Shown piece after piece: positions 34,826 to 44,578 of a stretch of 64,000 nucleotides of DNA (positions within the stretch are counted from its first letter, which is position 1; each line of letters begins with the position of its first letter). The notes below the pieces were generated by a model. That model was not told where the DNA came from. It worked only from the letters and a program-made list of their open reading frames with translations, and made no database searches. Position numbers and translations under genes: made by a program. The DNA is from Siphonodentalium dalli (lineage: Eukaryota; Mollusca; Scaphopoda; Gadilida; Siphonodentaliidae), in assembly GCA_032622095.1 (NCBI GenBank), contig CP136068.1, positions 120,143,509 to 120,207,508 on the forward strand, read 5' to 3'.

Positions 34826-35297
34826 CAATTCTTTAAAGCATTAACCAGTGCTGTGGGCTTCACATAAATGCCTTTATGGCCACATTTATAATTTAGTCAA
34901 CCACCAAATTATTTGGGTGTATATACGTCACAATTCAACTGAATATAATTGAACCAAAGTACCGTGTAAATTGACCGGATTAGATTTTAATAAATGGTTT
35001 GGTATATAATTTCAACGTCTGGAATAAATTAATGTATACTTATATATATAATCTTATTGAAAATACGTTGTACAAATGTGAACAAATAATCTACCATTTA
35101 TTTGTTTCATATCAACCGTGTGGCCTGTTATCATTGAAACCATCAAATTTACGAATGTTACGAAGTTAGTTGCTTATTGTTAGCCCGTTTTCAATTTATC
35201 TCCAAGCTGCATATTCGCTTATTTAGTTTTTGAGTTACTCTTATTTTCACATTTTTTTTGGCAACTTTTTTCCAAGTTAGTCCCTTTATATATGTAG
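34826..35297. other. No feature recognised
   Basis: AT-rich sequence with no recognised exon, repeat or RNA gene. Confidence 0.4.
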
Positions 35298-35380
35298 GAG
35301 CTTTTCGTACTGCACCAAGCGCGGCACTGTCTACAAGTTGGTCGAGTAAGCCATAGATTCAGAAGACGCAGGGTCGGGTC

Positions 35381-35441
35381 ATGATAATTGCAGGATATGC
35401 ATCCAACACCACGGATTATACTTCCTGCAGTATAGTACCAG
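35381..35441 (+). CDS. Candidate exon: start of a spliced 48-residue ORF
   Basis: The frame begins at ATG 35381 after an in-frame TAG. It encodes 20 residues (MIIAGYASNTTDYTSCSIVP) and ends at a strong donor CCAG/GTAAGC in phase 1. The next acceptor at 35627 keeps the frame open for 27 more residues to TGA. The exon's 5' limit is uncertain (possible acceptor at 35297). It could be a small gene, a 5' UTR exon of the glycosyltransferase gene downstream, or chance. Confidence 0.25.
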
Positions 35442-35627
35442 GTAAGCATCAAGGTTTCAGATATGAAGTATATATATGCACTTCATGTAAAACTTTCGAA
35501 ATTTACAGCATGGTATGCAGACATTCTGTTATATTTCCCTCATTGGCACTACATGCATGCTTTTAACCCCGTGTTTATTGCCACTAATTATTTTTAATCA
35601 AACAAAACCACCCATTTTTACTTTCAG

Positions 35628-35713
35628 AAATCACACATTCGATACGGAAGAAAGAAGACTATTTGGGAGGTAAAAGGAAGACACGGTATCTACCGATCGG
35701 AATTCATTCATGA
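35628..35713 (+). CDS. Candidate second exon of the 48-residue ORF
   Basis: It follows the acceptor CCCATTTTTACTTTCAG. Joined to the previous donor it reads E-ITHSIRKKEDYLGGKRKT and onward to a TGA at 35711. A possible internal donor (GGGAG/GTAAAA at 35670) would shorten it. Composition is basic and hydrophilic; no domain is recognised. Confidence 0.25.
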
Positions 35714-35866
35714 ACGGGTCTCTTGGAGTCCGCAGGGAAAAGGCTCGATGCAACAAATCCAAAATGTTACTCCACAAGAAGATGGACCTTTAAGACGAGT
35801 GCATGGTGGTGTGACCAATTAACAAAACGATAAAACAATGTTACAAGATTCGCTTTTTATTCAATA

Positions 35867-36170
35867 CTAGCTGATGTGCCCGACTTCGTCCGTGCTATTT
35901 AGGTAATTCTTTGTGATTGCATCCGTCTGGGCAGAATATGCAGCGTCTGGACAAACTATTGTTCGATCGGTCCAGAAACATGCCTATATATGAGCGTATA
36001 TATGAGTAGTGAGGTCACGGTCAATGTCAAGGTAACGGTATGACGTGAAATTGGACCAGCCCATATTGTTCCCGGGATCAAAGTAGGGCTACATACCAAA
36101 GTTGAGTCGGATCGGTCGAGGTCCAGAAACATGCCTATATGAGCGTATATGGGCAAGATCAAGGACACGA
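35867..36170. repeat. Relative of the CCCGACTTCGTCCGGG repeats
   Basis: CTAGCTGATGTGCCCGACTT, CGTCCGTGCTATT, two copies of TCCAGAAACATGCCTATAT and a GTCAATGTCAAGGTAACGGT piece match the head and style of blocks A-C at 2016-4772. It lacks the microsatellite tail. Confidence 0.6.
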
Positions 36171-36436
36171 TCGCACGTGAAACATACCATTTACGCGATA
36201 TTTATGATTGGTACAAGAACAAATATGTCTATATTTTAACATTCTTTCTATTTATGGCAGTTTTAACAGGTGTGTCTATTTTAACAGCATACTCACCACG
36301 AGGGCCACCCGTGCCTTTAAAAGGAACAGAACAAAATATATTACATGCACTATTGTTTCAATGTTATGAAGTTCCCTGTCACAGAGAAAGAGTCAGCTGT
36401 CCATTGTATCTTACAGAGAATAACAACTTTCTCTAA
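36149..36436 (+). CDS. Unrecognised 95-codon open frame with one hydrophobic segment
   Basis: The frame starts inside the repeat at 35867-36170 and contains a plausible membrane segment (YVYILTFFLFMAVLTGVSIL, about residues 26-45) followed by a Cys-containing tail. No homology is recognised. The start inside a repeat and the lack of signals argue for chance. Confidence 0.15.
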   Translation: MGKIKDTIARETYHLRDIYDWYKNKYVYILTFFLFMAVLTGVSILTAYSPRGPPVPLKGTEQNILHALLFQCYEVPCHRERVSCPLYLTENNNFL

Positions 36437-36675
36437 TGCATTTTGAATTGAATTGTTTGTTTGTAAAGTCAACAATTCGAATTTGCAACATGCTACACCG
36501 TATATTCATATATATATAATACTAACATGTATGTATACAGTATGTACATCAATAAATTCTTCCATCATATTATATGGCATTAACAATAAAGGCAAATAAT
36601 GCAAATACATTCAGGGATATATTTTCTTATATGGTATATAAGTCATATAATATTTATATTTTCAGACACAAGTCC

Positions 36676-36723
36676 ATGCTGTCAGCTGTAACAACGGTCA
36701 TGAACGAAGTGAATGAGGAGTGA
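36676..36723 (+). CDS. Upstream ORF, 15 residues, before the galactosyltransferase start
   Basis: ATG at 36676 opens MLSAVTTVMNEVNEE and stops at TGA 36721-36723, 33 bases before the main ATG. If the transcript begins upstream of 36676 this would be translated first and could lower output of the main frame (general knowledge; inferred here). Confidence 0.35.
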   Translation: MLSAVTTVMNEVNEE

Positions 36724-36755
36724 CGTATCTTCAAACACGATACGTTCACCGCGCA

Positions 36756-37703
36756 ATGCCCTTGTCTGGGCTGAAGAAAAAACTATTGTTTCTTGTAACA
36801 ATCTGCAGCACGTGGGTTTTTGTATATCTGGCGTCAGGATATTCATACATGTATGTCACGTTATATGGTCAATGGGATAGAGGTGTTCTCACTCACAGAT
36901 TCTTAGCGCGTCCGCAAGTCAATTATCAAGACTATGCGTTCATCGTAACGCACAACGATACGTGCTTTGCGCATGCTCCACCAGTCGTGATGTTCTTTGT
37001 GATATCTGCGCCGAAAAACAGACCCCGACGGGACGCTATACGTCAAACGTGGGGCCGGGAAATTGCAGCAAACAGAACGATGAAGCTCTTCTTTATACTT
37101 GGCTCGAATGCAGTATATGGGCAATCACTTCTTAGAGAGGACGATGAACATGGGGATATCATTCAAGCTAATTTCGTTGACTCTTATCGAAATCTTACAG
37201 AGAAGTCGATAAGCATTGTTCGGTGGGTGTCGACTTACTGTCGCAGTGTCAAATACGTTGTTAAGGTCGACGATGACGTTTTTCTGAACAGCGCTGTACT
37301 ACTAAATACTCTAAAGAATGTGAAGCAGAAACAATATGTCATAGGGCATATGTATCACGAAACGCCAATCAGGAGGAATAACTCTAAGTGGTATGCCAAC
37401 TACAAGGAATACGACAAGGAGGCTTATCCGCCTTATGTTGCCGGACCTGTTTACGCTTTTTCTGGCTCCACGGCACCAATCCTGTTGGAAGCAACTCTTA
37501 GAATAAAGCCTTTTCATCTGGAGGACGTTTATATCACGGGATTGTGTACGAAATTAGCAGAAGTACTCGTACTACATGATGGAAAATTTCGAGTCGATAA
37601 GCACGCGATCACTTCAGGGTGTGATCCTTTCATATCAAGTCACGGACATTCTGCTGCCGAATTGACAAAAATCTGGAAAATGCGCCAAATTATGAGCTGT
37701 TAG
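36756..37703 (+). CDS. Beta-1,3-galactosyltransferase-like protein (GT31), 315 residues
   Basis: Members of glycosyltransferase family 31 transfer galactose or GlcNAc from UDP-sugar in beta-1,3 linkage to glycoprotein or glycolipid glycans in the Golgi. The protein is type II: a short basic N terminus (MPLSGLKKK), one membrane anchor at about 10-29, a stem, then the lumenal catalytic domain. Family motifs appear in order: RRDAIRQTWG (91-100), FFILG (112-116), EDDEHGDIIQANFVDSY (128-144) with NLTEKS, the metal-binding DDD in VVKVDDDVF (168-176), YPPYVAGPVYAFSG (224-237) and EDVYITG (256-262). Length is usual for the family, and an uninterrupted coding exon is typical of these genes. The usual GxGY near 230 is GPVY here. 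Start: ATG 36756 is in a good context just before the anchor; the frame extends upstream without another ATG. Donor and acceptor specificity cannot be read by eye. Confidence 0.92.
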   Translation: MPLSGLKKKLLFLVTICSTWVFVYLASGYSYMYVTLYGQWDRGVLTHRFLARPQVNYQDYAFIVTHNDTCFAHAPPVVMFFVISAPKNRPRRDAIRQTWGREIAANRTMKLFFILGSNAVYGQSLLREDDEHGDIIQANFVDSYRNLTEKSISIVRWVSTYCRSVKYVVKVDDDVFLNSAVLLNTLKNVKQKQYVIGHMYHETPIRRNNSKWYANYKEYDKEAYPPYVAGPVYAFSGSTAPILLEATLRIKPFHLEDVYITGLCTKLAEVLVLHDGKFRVDKHAITSGCDPFISSHGHSAAELTKIWKMRQIMSC

Positions 37704-37772
37704 ATTAAAGGTTCACTTAATTTTCGAACCCCCAGATCACAGTATATAAATTATATGCCATAGAAGTATATA

Positions 37773-38218
37773 CAAGCCTGCAAATAGCGTGTCTGTCATT
37801 TGCAGAATGAGGTCCCCAGAGGGTGAATTTAGTGACGCTACCCCGCACAGCGGGCTAGCATCACTAAATTCATCCTCTGGGGACCTCATTCTGCTTAGGC
37901 CCTCAACTGCTATGGTAGACCTAGGATCAGATAGAAGTTTCCCAGTTGAAGTTGGTGATGTTCACCAATTGAGCGCATCGATTATGGATGTTATCTTCTG
38001 AAAATTAGGGGATATAGAAACTTCCCAGATGAGAACACGTAACTAAAAGCAATGTTAATTTGATACCATAGATACTTCCCAGAAGATGAGGCCTAAGCAG
38101 AATGAGGTCATCAGAGGGTGAATTTAGTGATGCTATCCCGCTATGCGGGATATCGTCACTAAATTCACCCTCTGGGGACCTCATTCTGCAAATGACAGAC
38201 ACGCTATTTGCAGGCTTG
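37773..38218. mobile_element. 446-bp MITE with hairpin arms, TSD AGTATATA
   Basis: The ends CAAGCCTGCAAATAGCG and its complement are flanked by perfect AGTATATA repeats (37765-37772, 38219-38226). Each arm contains AGAATGAGGTCCCCAGAGGG and its complement around a short GC loop, so each arm folds on itself. The 8-bp duplication fits the hAT superfamily (inferred). A single-ended relative lies at 22325-22372. It is only 62 bases past the poly(A)-like signal of the galactosyltransferase gene. Confidence 0.88.
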
Positions 38219-38309
38219 AGTATATACCATTTGAAAGAGGAAGCTCCAAGTTATTGCATTATCAACTTATCCGGTGTAATAAACTGTGAACATGTTATTT
38301 TTGTTGAAA

Positions 38310-38600
38310 GACTGTTGTCTGTGTTTAAGTTTCATCTGGAGATATACTGCAAAGTCTATTATTTTCAATGGAACGGGAATAACTCTATATCTTAGTTTGA
38401 ATTGTGTTGCATTCTGGGAGCGAAACCGGGTAAATATTTTTATGACTAATTTCTATTACTCTATATGTGGGAACCTTTTGCGACACAGACGTTCCAAATG
38501 GTGATGAATTATAGCATTTTAATCATATTTTATTTCTTAGATTGATATTAAAACTATATCAAGGCAATAATCGGTGACTCGAAAATTAAATGGGCCTTTT
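38310..38600. repeat. Dispersed repeat, copy 2 (see 27570-27890)
   Basis: It shares AAGTTTCATCTGGAGATATA, GTTGCATTCTGG, GACACAGACGTTCCAAATGG and GAAAATTAAATGGGCCTTT with 27570-27890 in the same order. Confidence 0.8.
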
Positions 38601-38711
38601 TACTCGAGAGGTTTCGTAAAATAATAATTACAGTTAGCAGTTATACATTGGGTCCAATCATTTACCAGATATAAAATAGAGGTGTGACTGTCCCAGTGGG
38701 ACTACTTGTCC

Positions 38712-38744
38712 GTGAGATATTGGTCGATCTTTGCACCCCACTAG
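38712..38744. repeat. Left remnant of a palindrome-family copy split by the Gypsy element
   Basis: GTGAGATATTGGTCGATC, then TTTGCACCCC, matches the end of the 12150-17018 element. Its continuation, GACTCAACTTTACCCCACTA and on to ACATGCGG and AAAAGTCCGACACC, lies at 48751-48890 after the Gypsy insertion. Confidence 0.7.
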
Positions 38745-39896
38745 TGTGGTAGAGCACAGGGGTGGGTCTTAAATGAACCATGTCGCTATCACAAACATTT
38801 ATGGGCTCTGAGTCTTAACATCTGGCAGGGTCTATAGAAAGCTGAGCCTACCTTTAAAAGTCTTCATCATGCATTTATTTGATACCCATCATCATGCAAT
38901 ACTAAACGGAACACAATCCAACATCACAATACACATGGATGACATCACATACAGCTATACAGACAGCTAGACATCCAACAACATCAAACATCAGACATCA
39001 CACATCAGACATCAATCCAGAGATGTCCAACGAGAAAAAAGGACCCTGGTGAACAAATACATAGATTGTAGTTGCTACCAAAATATATATCCAGAATGGA
39101 TATAAATAAATATGTGAAATGTGATTGTGTCAAAAACCAACTTCCCTATTGTCGATATAAACAACTATTTGACACAATCCTAACTGTGACGAACAGTTAG
39201 AAATAAAACCTACATGCTAGTATAAAAGGAAGATTATGAACGCAGTGTGCGATTTCCAACATCCCTAAACTATTGGGCAAATATATATTGCAAATGTGAC
39301 GTAATTCTAAACTTCCAAAACCGACAATATTATTAAAATACAAGATATTATAACGGGTAAAAACATATAACAGAATATCACATACCATATCGTAGGAACA
39401 TAGGTCAAGATCTCATAACGTAGTATTCATCTTATACTTCTTAACTTTAACATTCTTCAACCATTTGAAGAATTTCAAGTGCGACGACACTAAATGTCAC
39501 ACGAGACGAACGATGTGCACTCTTCGACGACCAAATACGAACTGACAAAAGGCGGCAAATAAGCTTACCTGTGATTGGCTAAGACACCTTAGTGTCCGAC
39601 AGTTAGATCTAATATTGGGCTCAAACATAGACAGAGAATAGACTTAAGTGGGTGAGAATTTGGGTGCAGATAGAAATACGAAATAGCAAAATACAGAACA
39701 GGTATGCTACTGGGGACGGGAAGTGTATAGAACGGAATAGCGCGGAATGGAATGAAATGGACCAAGTACGCGGAATGAAATGACAATGCAGCTATACAAT
39801 GTATTAGTGAGTTAGGTATAATAACATAGTTAGTATACATGTGTAACATGTAATAAAGGCATATACTGTTTTGGTATATAAAATAGCACTGCCACA
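38745..39896 (-). repeat. 3' LTR of the Gypsy element (1152 bp)
   Basis: In plus orientation it starts TGTGGTAGAGCACAGGGG and ends AATAGCACTGCCACA, so in element orientation it is TG...CA. It pairs with 47594-48746; I count about 18 substitutions and a few 1-3 base indels between them. Confidence 0.95.
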
Positions 39897-39907
39897 CTCT
39901 CCCCTCT
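39897..39907 (-). other. Polypurine tract
   Basis: On the minus strand AGAGGGGAGAG directly abuts the 3' LTR (TGTGGCAG), the expected place for the plus-strand priming tract of an LTR retroelement. Confidence 0.85.
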
Positions 39908-40537
39908 GTTGACAAAATGACTCCCTAGTCATTTAAACAAATACTGAAAGGAAATGTCGCTAATAGACATGACTTTCAAACTCTGCAACTGATAATGGAA
40001 AATTATCATCTATAACATTCTCATACACAGAGATAACCTTGACACCGACCTATGTTCAAAACTGAAATCAAATATCAGCATTATATTACTGCAACTAAAT
40101 CAACTGAACTGACTCTTCACTATCTGGCGTAGACAGTAAACAATGTGAATATATCACACAATACAGCTGAAATGAAATCATCATTGATTTACACTGGCGG
40201 TCCTATCTGAGAACTTCAATCATAAATACACAACAATCAACACAAATATGTTAAAATCATAATCATATATAGAAAGGAATACTTTATCATCTCACAGAGT
40301 ATATAACAAAAAAAAATTGAATTCCTTGAAAACTGGTACCTCATATGAGTCGTAGCTCTACACTGGACCGTCAGCTTGAATAATTGGAAATATCTCTGAT
40401 CGTACGAAGATGACAAGTGATACCTAACAATACATAATATCAATACATAATATATAAATGAATCAATATTAAAAACAACTAACACGGCAGGACAATCTCC
40501 ATCTTCAATGAATACACACATCTTTGAAACTGACATA
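39908..40537 (-). other. 3' untranslated region of the Gypsy element
   Basis: It lies between the last coding stop at 40538 and the polypurine tract. A 99-codon frame (40237-40536, minus) is hydrophobic but shows no envelope-like features that I can defend. No env gene is called. Confidence 0.5.
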
Positions 40538-41701
40538 TCAGTAATATGGAATCACTGAATATAAGTGAACTGAACTGAAATGAAAATCATATTCGTCCAA
40601 GATAGTTTTCAAAATAGACTGAAAAACATCTGGAGAAACCTTGGTGCAAATCTGATCTTGCATCAGCTTACGCAAAAGCTGATTCTTATACTCATCTTTT
40701 CCATCTGGAATGGGCTGAATGGTATTAGATACATAGTCACCCATCCATGATGGAGGCTTCTTTGTTCTACTAGATGTCCTAGGTACTGGCTTCGGTCTGG
40801 AATCTGAAAGAGAAATACTTTCTCTATCTCCACTCTGACTATTACTCGGGGCACCATCATCACCTGAAACATTCGCTTTCGCACCATCAACATTACCATC
40901 AACAACAACAGTATCTTCTGCAATAGGTGCTAAAGGTACACGGACAATAGCAACAACTTCATCATCATTATTCTCATCAGCCTCATCATTGCTATCACCT
41001 GTGGAACGAAGTTCAAGTTGACCTGTCGAATCCTGTGTAGCTGAAATATTATTAACACTACTGTCATCACCGACATCAGTTCTAACTTCCCTGAACTCAT
41101 CTATTTGAGTGCGGTCGTCACCACAGGAAGAAGAAATACCACCAGCTTCCAATCTCGCAGGAAAGTCGTCACCCCGACGAGATGGAGCTGAAGTGTCCAC
41201 TGCATTAGGAGCAGATTTTATACCTTCAATGCCCTGTGGAACAAAACAAATCACCGACTCTTCATCGGAACCATCTATATGGACTGAATCATTAATATGG
41301 TTATCACGAACTTCATCACGTGAAGTAACACTACCAGTACCTGGAATATGACGTTTCCGCACCTTAGGCTCTGGTGGCCGTACAGGTGGGATAAGAGGAT
41401 CTACAATTGGGGCATCAGCATCTCTCTGTGCAAGAGGAGATTTAAGGGCTGTATCGTCATCTGGAAAGTCAAAGGGTAAAGAACCAATAGGCAACAAGTG
41501 GTTCCTATGTAGAGTTCTTTGCTTTCCACTGTCATCTTCTAAATTAAAAACAGGAATGTCAGAATTGGGTTGGGATTTAACAGTGTATACTGCAGAATCA
41601 TATTTATCTGCCAATGTATGTCTACCTTCGAAAGCTAATGTCTTTACTAAGACTCTGTCACCTACATGTATAGTCGCACCACGAAGCTTTCGATTATAAT
41701 A
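40538..41701 (-). CDS. Gypsy pol C-terminal region: integrase tail and acidic extension
   Basis: The segment follows the third in-frame stop (TAA at 41702-41704) in the same frame. It opens with a GPY/F-like integrase C-terminal module (YYNRKLRGATIHVGDRVLVK, then LADKYDSAVYTV and RTLHRNHLLPIG). It then continues for about 300 residues of acidic, low-complexity sequence with an SRTKKPPSWMGDYV stretch near the end. The first part would bind DNA beside the catalytic core (family knowledge); the long acidic tail has no known role that I can name. Confidence 0.75.
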   Translation of the reverse strand, partial: YYNRKLRGATIHVGDRVLVKTLAFEGRHTLADKYDSAVYTVKSQPNSDIPVFNLEDDSGKQRTLHRNHLLPIGSLPFDFPDDDTALKSPLAQRDADAPIVDPLIPPVRPPEPKVRKRHIPGTGSVTSRDEVRDNHINDSVHIDGSDEESVICFVPQGIEGIKSAPNAVDTSAPSRRGDDFPARLEAGGISSSCGDDRTQIDEFREVRTDVGDDSSVNNISATQDSTGQLELRSTGDSNDEADENNDDEVVAIVRVPLAPIAEDTVVVDGNVDGAKANVSGDDGAPSNSQSGDRESISLSDSRPKPVPRTSSRTKKPPSWMGDYVSNTIQPIPDGKDEYKNQLLRKLMQDQICTKVSPDVFQSILKTILDEYDFHFSSVHLYSVIPYY

Positions 41702-42523
41702 TTAGGCATTACTACTCTGAGCACCAGACATAGATTTGGATGCTAATCTGTAAGAATCAGAAAGTCTCTGTCTAAGGTCTGAAACATAATCACAATAATA
41801 AGTTTGATCAGAATCAGATTTATTCAGACCAAATAAAACATCAAGAGGTAACCGTGGTTCTCTTCCGAACATCAACTGAAAAGGAGCAAAACCAGTAGTT
41901 TCATGCCTAGTACAATTGTAAGCATGAACAAGAGGACCTATATGTGATTTCCAGTCATGTTTCTGGTCACGATTAAGAGTACCTAACATACTGATAAGTG
42001 TGCGATTAAATCGCTCTGTAACACCATTCCCCATCGGATGATAAGGAGTAGTTCGGGACTTCTTGATGCTGCCAAGCTGACAAAGTTCAGAAATAAGTTG
42101 AGATTCAAAATTAGCACCTTGATCACTATGAATACGTTGAGGATAACCATAATGAATAAAGAAATTGTTAAATAATACATCAGCAGTAGTCTTTGCAGTC
42201 ATGTTCCTTGTAGGATAAGCCTGTGCATATTTAGTAAAATGATCTGTCATAACAAGAACATATTGGTAACCACCTTTAGAACAATCAAGAGTAAGAAAAT
42301 CAATACAAACAAGTTCAAGAGGTTGAGAAGTAGTAATGGATACCAAAGGGGCTCTGAAATTCGGATTAGTTTTCACTCGTAAACATCTATGGCAATGTTT
42401 TATCCAATCATCGACACCACTGTCGATACCTGGAAAATAAAATCTTTCTTTCATAAGTGAAACTGTTCTGTCACGACCTGGATGTCCTATGTCATTATGT
42501 AATGATTTTAGAACAAAAGAGAT
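41702..42523 (-). CDS. Gypsy integrase: HHCC zinc domain and DD35E core
   Basis: After an in-frame TAG (42524-42526) the frame continues with the zinc-binding pair LHNDIGHPGRDRT and HCHRCLR. The catalytic core has D in ELVCIDFL, D in RIHSDQGANFES and E in GNGVTERFNRTL, with exactly 35 residues between the second D and the E. The enzyme inserts cDNA into host DNA. It ends at TAA 41702, in frame with the next segment. All active-site residues are present, so the only visible defects are the stops at its two borders. Confidence 0.88.
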   Translation of the reverse strand: MSFVLKSLHNDIGHPGRDRTVSLMKERFYFPGIDSGVDDWIKHCHRCLRVKTNPNFRAPLVSITTSQPLELVCIDFLTLDCSKGGYQYVLVMTDHFTKYAQAYPTRNMTAKTTADVLFNNFFIHYGYPQRIHSDQGANFESQLISELCQLGSIKKSRTTPYHPMGNGVTERFNRTLISMLGTLNRDQKHDWKSHIGPLVHAYNCTRHETTGFAPFQLMFGREPRLPLDVLFGLNKSDSDQTYYCDYVSDLRQRLSDSYRLASKSMSGAQSSNA

Positions 42524-44578
42524 CTATGAATGTGGTAAAACCAGCTGAGTGGTGGTTTTACCATTAAAAGTGGACTCTCTATAAAGAACTTCTCGCTGCA
42601 ACCTAAGCTTAGTAAAATGTCTTAAAAATGCTGAATGAAGCTTAGAAAGGGGAAGGGACTTTCTCTTTGGGCAACTATTTCTTCTCACGGCTGATAACCA
42701 TACGGACAATACATCATCTCTTTCCTGCAATCTTCTCCAATCCCTATAATTCATTTCATCAAGATCATGGCCTACATCATCTTGAACAGAATTTAAAACA
42801 TCAGTGCTGCAACATAAACTTTCAACAAAAGGTTGCTGAACCTGTAATGAATTACAAATAACTTGAACTGAATCATTTGTAATCATATCTGAAGAAGGTG
42901 TATCCAACCTAGATAAGGCATCTGCATCGGTATTAGATTTACCGGGTCTGTAAACAATATCAAATTTAAAAGAACCTAAGGCTGATAACCATCTCTGTCC
43001 AGTAGCATCTAATTTGGCTGAAGTTAAAACATATGTTAAAGGATTGTTATCAGTGTACACTACAAAATAATTACCATATAAATAGTTATAAAACTTTTCT
43101 GTAACTGCCCACTTTAAAGCTAAAAATTCTAACTTATGTGCCGGGTAATTCTTTTCTGCTGCTGTGGTTCCTCGGCTGCCATACGCAATAACTCTCTTCA
43201 CGCCATCGATCTCTTGGTAAAGGACACAACCTAAACCATGACGGGACGCATCAGTATGGACTTCAAAGAGCCTGCTGTAATCGGGGTAACCTAAAATGGG
43301 GGGATTAGAAAGACGATCTTTCAAAGTATCAAATGCAGACTGCTGCTCATGCTCCCATTTCCCTGTAAAAGAGGATTTAACCTTGTTCTTTGGCTTCTTT
43401 GTATTTGTAGGGGGAAGTAAATCTGTCAAGGGCTTAGCAATCCTGGAAAAATTTGGACAATATTTTCTGTAGTACCCTGCAAAGCCAAGAAATGATCGCA
43501 ATTGATCAGAGTTCTTGGGATCTGGCCTGTTGACAATTTTGTCAACTTTCGCAGGATCCGTCTCGATACCTTTCTCTGAAACTACATGGCCTACATATGA
43601 GACATGGCGCATGGAAAATTTACACTTTGCTGGGGCCAGTTTCAAACCGCATTCTCTGAGCCTGTCAAAAATAAGTCTAAGTCGCTCCAACATCTCTGGA
43701 ACAGATTTTGACCATACAATGACGTCATCAATATAAATATTACATATATTCCTGTTAAGACCATCGAGGCAGTCTTCCATCATTCTCTGAAAGCTAGAAG
43801 GACTATTGTTCAGACCAAATGCTAATCTATTATATTCATAGAATCCTAGACCTCCAACAGTAAAAGCTGTTCTCTCCTTGTGCTCCTCTGCAATCTCCAA
43901 TTGATGAAAACCAGATTTGAGGTCGAGAACTGAGTAGTACTTGGCACCTGCTAAGTAATCAAAAAGGTCTTCAGGCCTAGGGAGTGCATAATTATCTGGA
44001 ATAGTGCGTTTATTTAAAATTCTAAAATCTGTACACATACGAAGGTCATTTGATCCCTTCTTCCTAACTAAAACAACATTAGAAGAATATGGACTGTGAG
44101 ATCGGCGTATAATGCCGGCAGCTAACAACTGGTGAAGAGGATTTCTCACTTCATCAATCATGCTTGGAGGTAAACGTCTCGGACGATCCTTGAAAGGTGT
44201 AGAATCATACATGTCGATCCTATGCTTAACTGCACTGTAAAAACCTAAGTCAAGATCATGCTGTGAAAAAACATCTGAAAACTCTTTGATGAGATTCAAT
44301 GCAACAGATATATCCTTTACATCACCAAGAGAAGAAACATCGATAGTAATTTTATCAAGAAATGAAGAGGTAGTCTCTGAAACTGGGGAGGTTTCAATAT
44401 CTTGCTCAACAGAGACTGGCTGTACCTGACAAATAACAGAGTTAGGTGCTATACTAATAGTCCTAGAAGAAATATTTGACAAATGAACATCAACAGTATC
44501 AGTGCTCTTGAAATCATATTTCAAAATATATGGACCTATCTCTAAAAAGTTGAACCGCTCATCATCTGGGAGAGGCTG
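42524..44578 (-). CDS. Gypsy reverse transcriptase and RNase H
   Basis: The frame resumes directly after the UAG at 44579-44581 and runs to a TAG at 42524-42526. Counting from the first methionine after the stop (44524), RT motifs are LVRKKG (about 152), VLDLKSGFHQLEI (199-211), the LAFGLNNSPSSFQ block (234-246) and the catalytic YIDD (264-267). RNase H follows with HTDAS (423-427), the conserved E in PAHKLEFLALK (461-471), VYTDNNPLTY (489-498) and the ending DADALSRL. This copies the RNA genome into DNA and removes the RNA strand (family knowledge). All catalytic residues are intact. Confidence 0.92.
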   Translation of the reverse strand, partial: QPLPDDERFNFLEIGPYILKYDFKSTDTVDVHLSNISSRTISIAPNSVICQVQPVSVEQDIETSPVSETTSSFLDKITIDVSSLGDVKDISVALNLIKEFSDVFSQHDLDLGFYSAVKHRIDMYDSTPFKDRPRRLPPSMIDEVRNPLHQLLAAGIIRRSHSPYSSNVVLVRKKGSNDLRMCTDFRILNKRTIPDNYALPRPEDLFDYLAGAKYYSVLDLKSGFHQLEIAEEHKERTAFTVGGLGFYEYNRLAFGLNNSPSSFQRMMEDCLDGLNRNICNIYIDDVIVWSKSVPEMLERLRLIFDRLRECGLKLAPAKCKFSMRHVSYVGHVVSEKGIETDPAKVDKIVNRPDPKNSDQLRSFLGFAGYYRKYCPNFSRIAKPLTDLLPPTNTKKPKNKVKSSFTGKWEHEQQSAFDTLKDRLSNPPILGYPDYSRLFEVHTDASRHGLGCVLYQEIDGVKRVIAYGSRGTTAAEKNYPAHKLEFLALKWAVTEKFYNYLYGNYFVVYTDNNPLTYVLTSAKLDATGQRWLSALGSFKFDIVYRPGKSNTDADALSRLDTPSSDMITNDSVQVICNSLQVQQPFVESLCCSTDVLNSVQDDVGHDLDEMNYRDWRRLQERDDVLSVWLSAVRRNSCPKRKSLPLSKLHSAFLRHFTKLRLQREVLYRESTFNGKTTTQLVLPHS

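Larger units (their letters stand above)
36666..37709 (+). other. Terminal exon of the galactosyltransferase transcript
   Basis: TATTTATATTTTCAG precedes 36666 and looks like a splice acceptor. From there a 90-base 5' leader leads to the main ATG at 36756. The stop at 37701-37703 is followed at once by ATTAAA (37704-37709), a possible variant poly(A) signal. The upstream 5' UTR exon(s) are not identified; those near 35.3-35.7 kb are possible. Confidence 0.45.

Noticed and set aside
40237-40536. Hydrophobic 99-codon frame as an envelope gene of the Gypsy element
   Set aside because: Too short, with no signal peptide, furin-type site or fusion-protein organisation.
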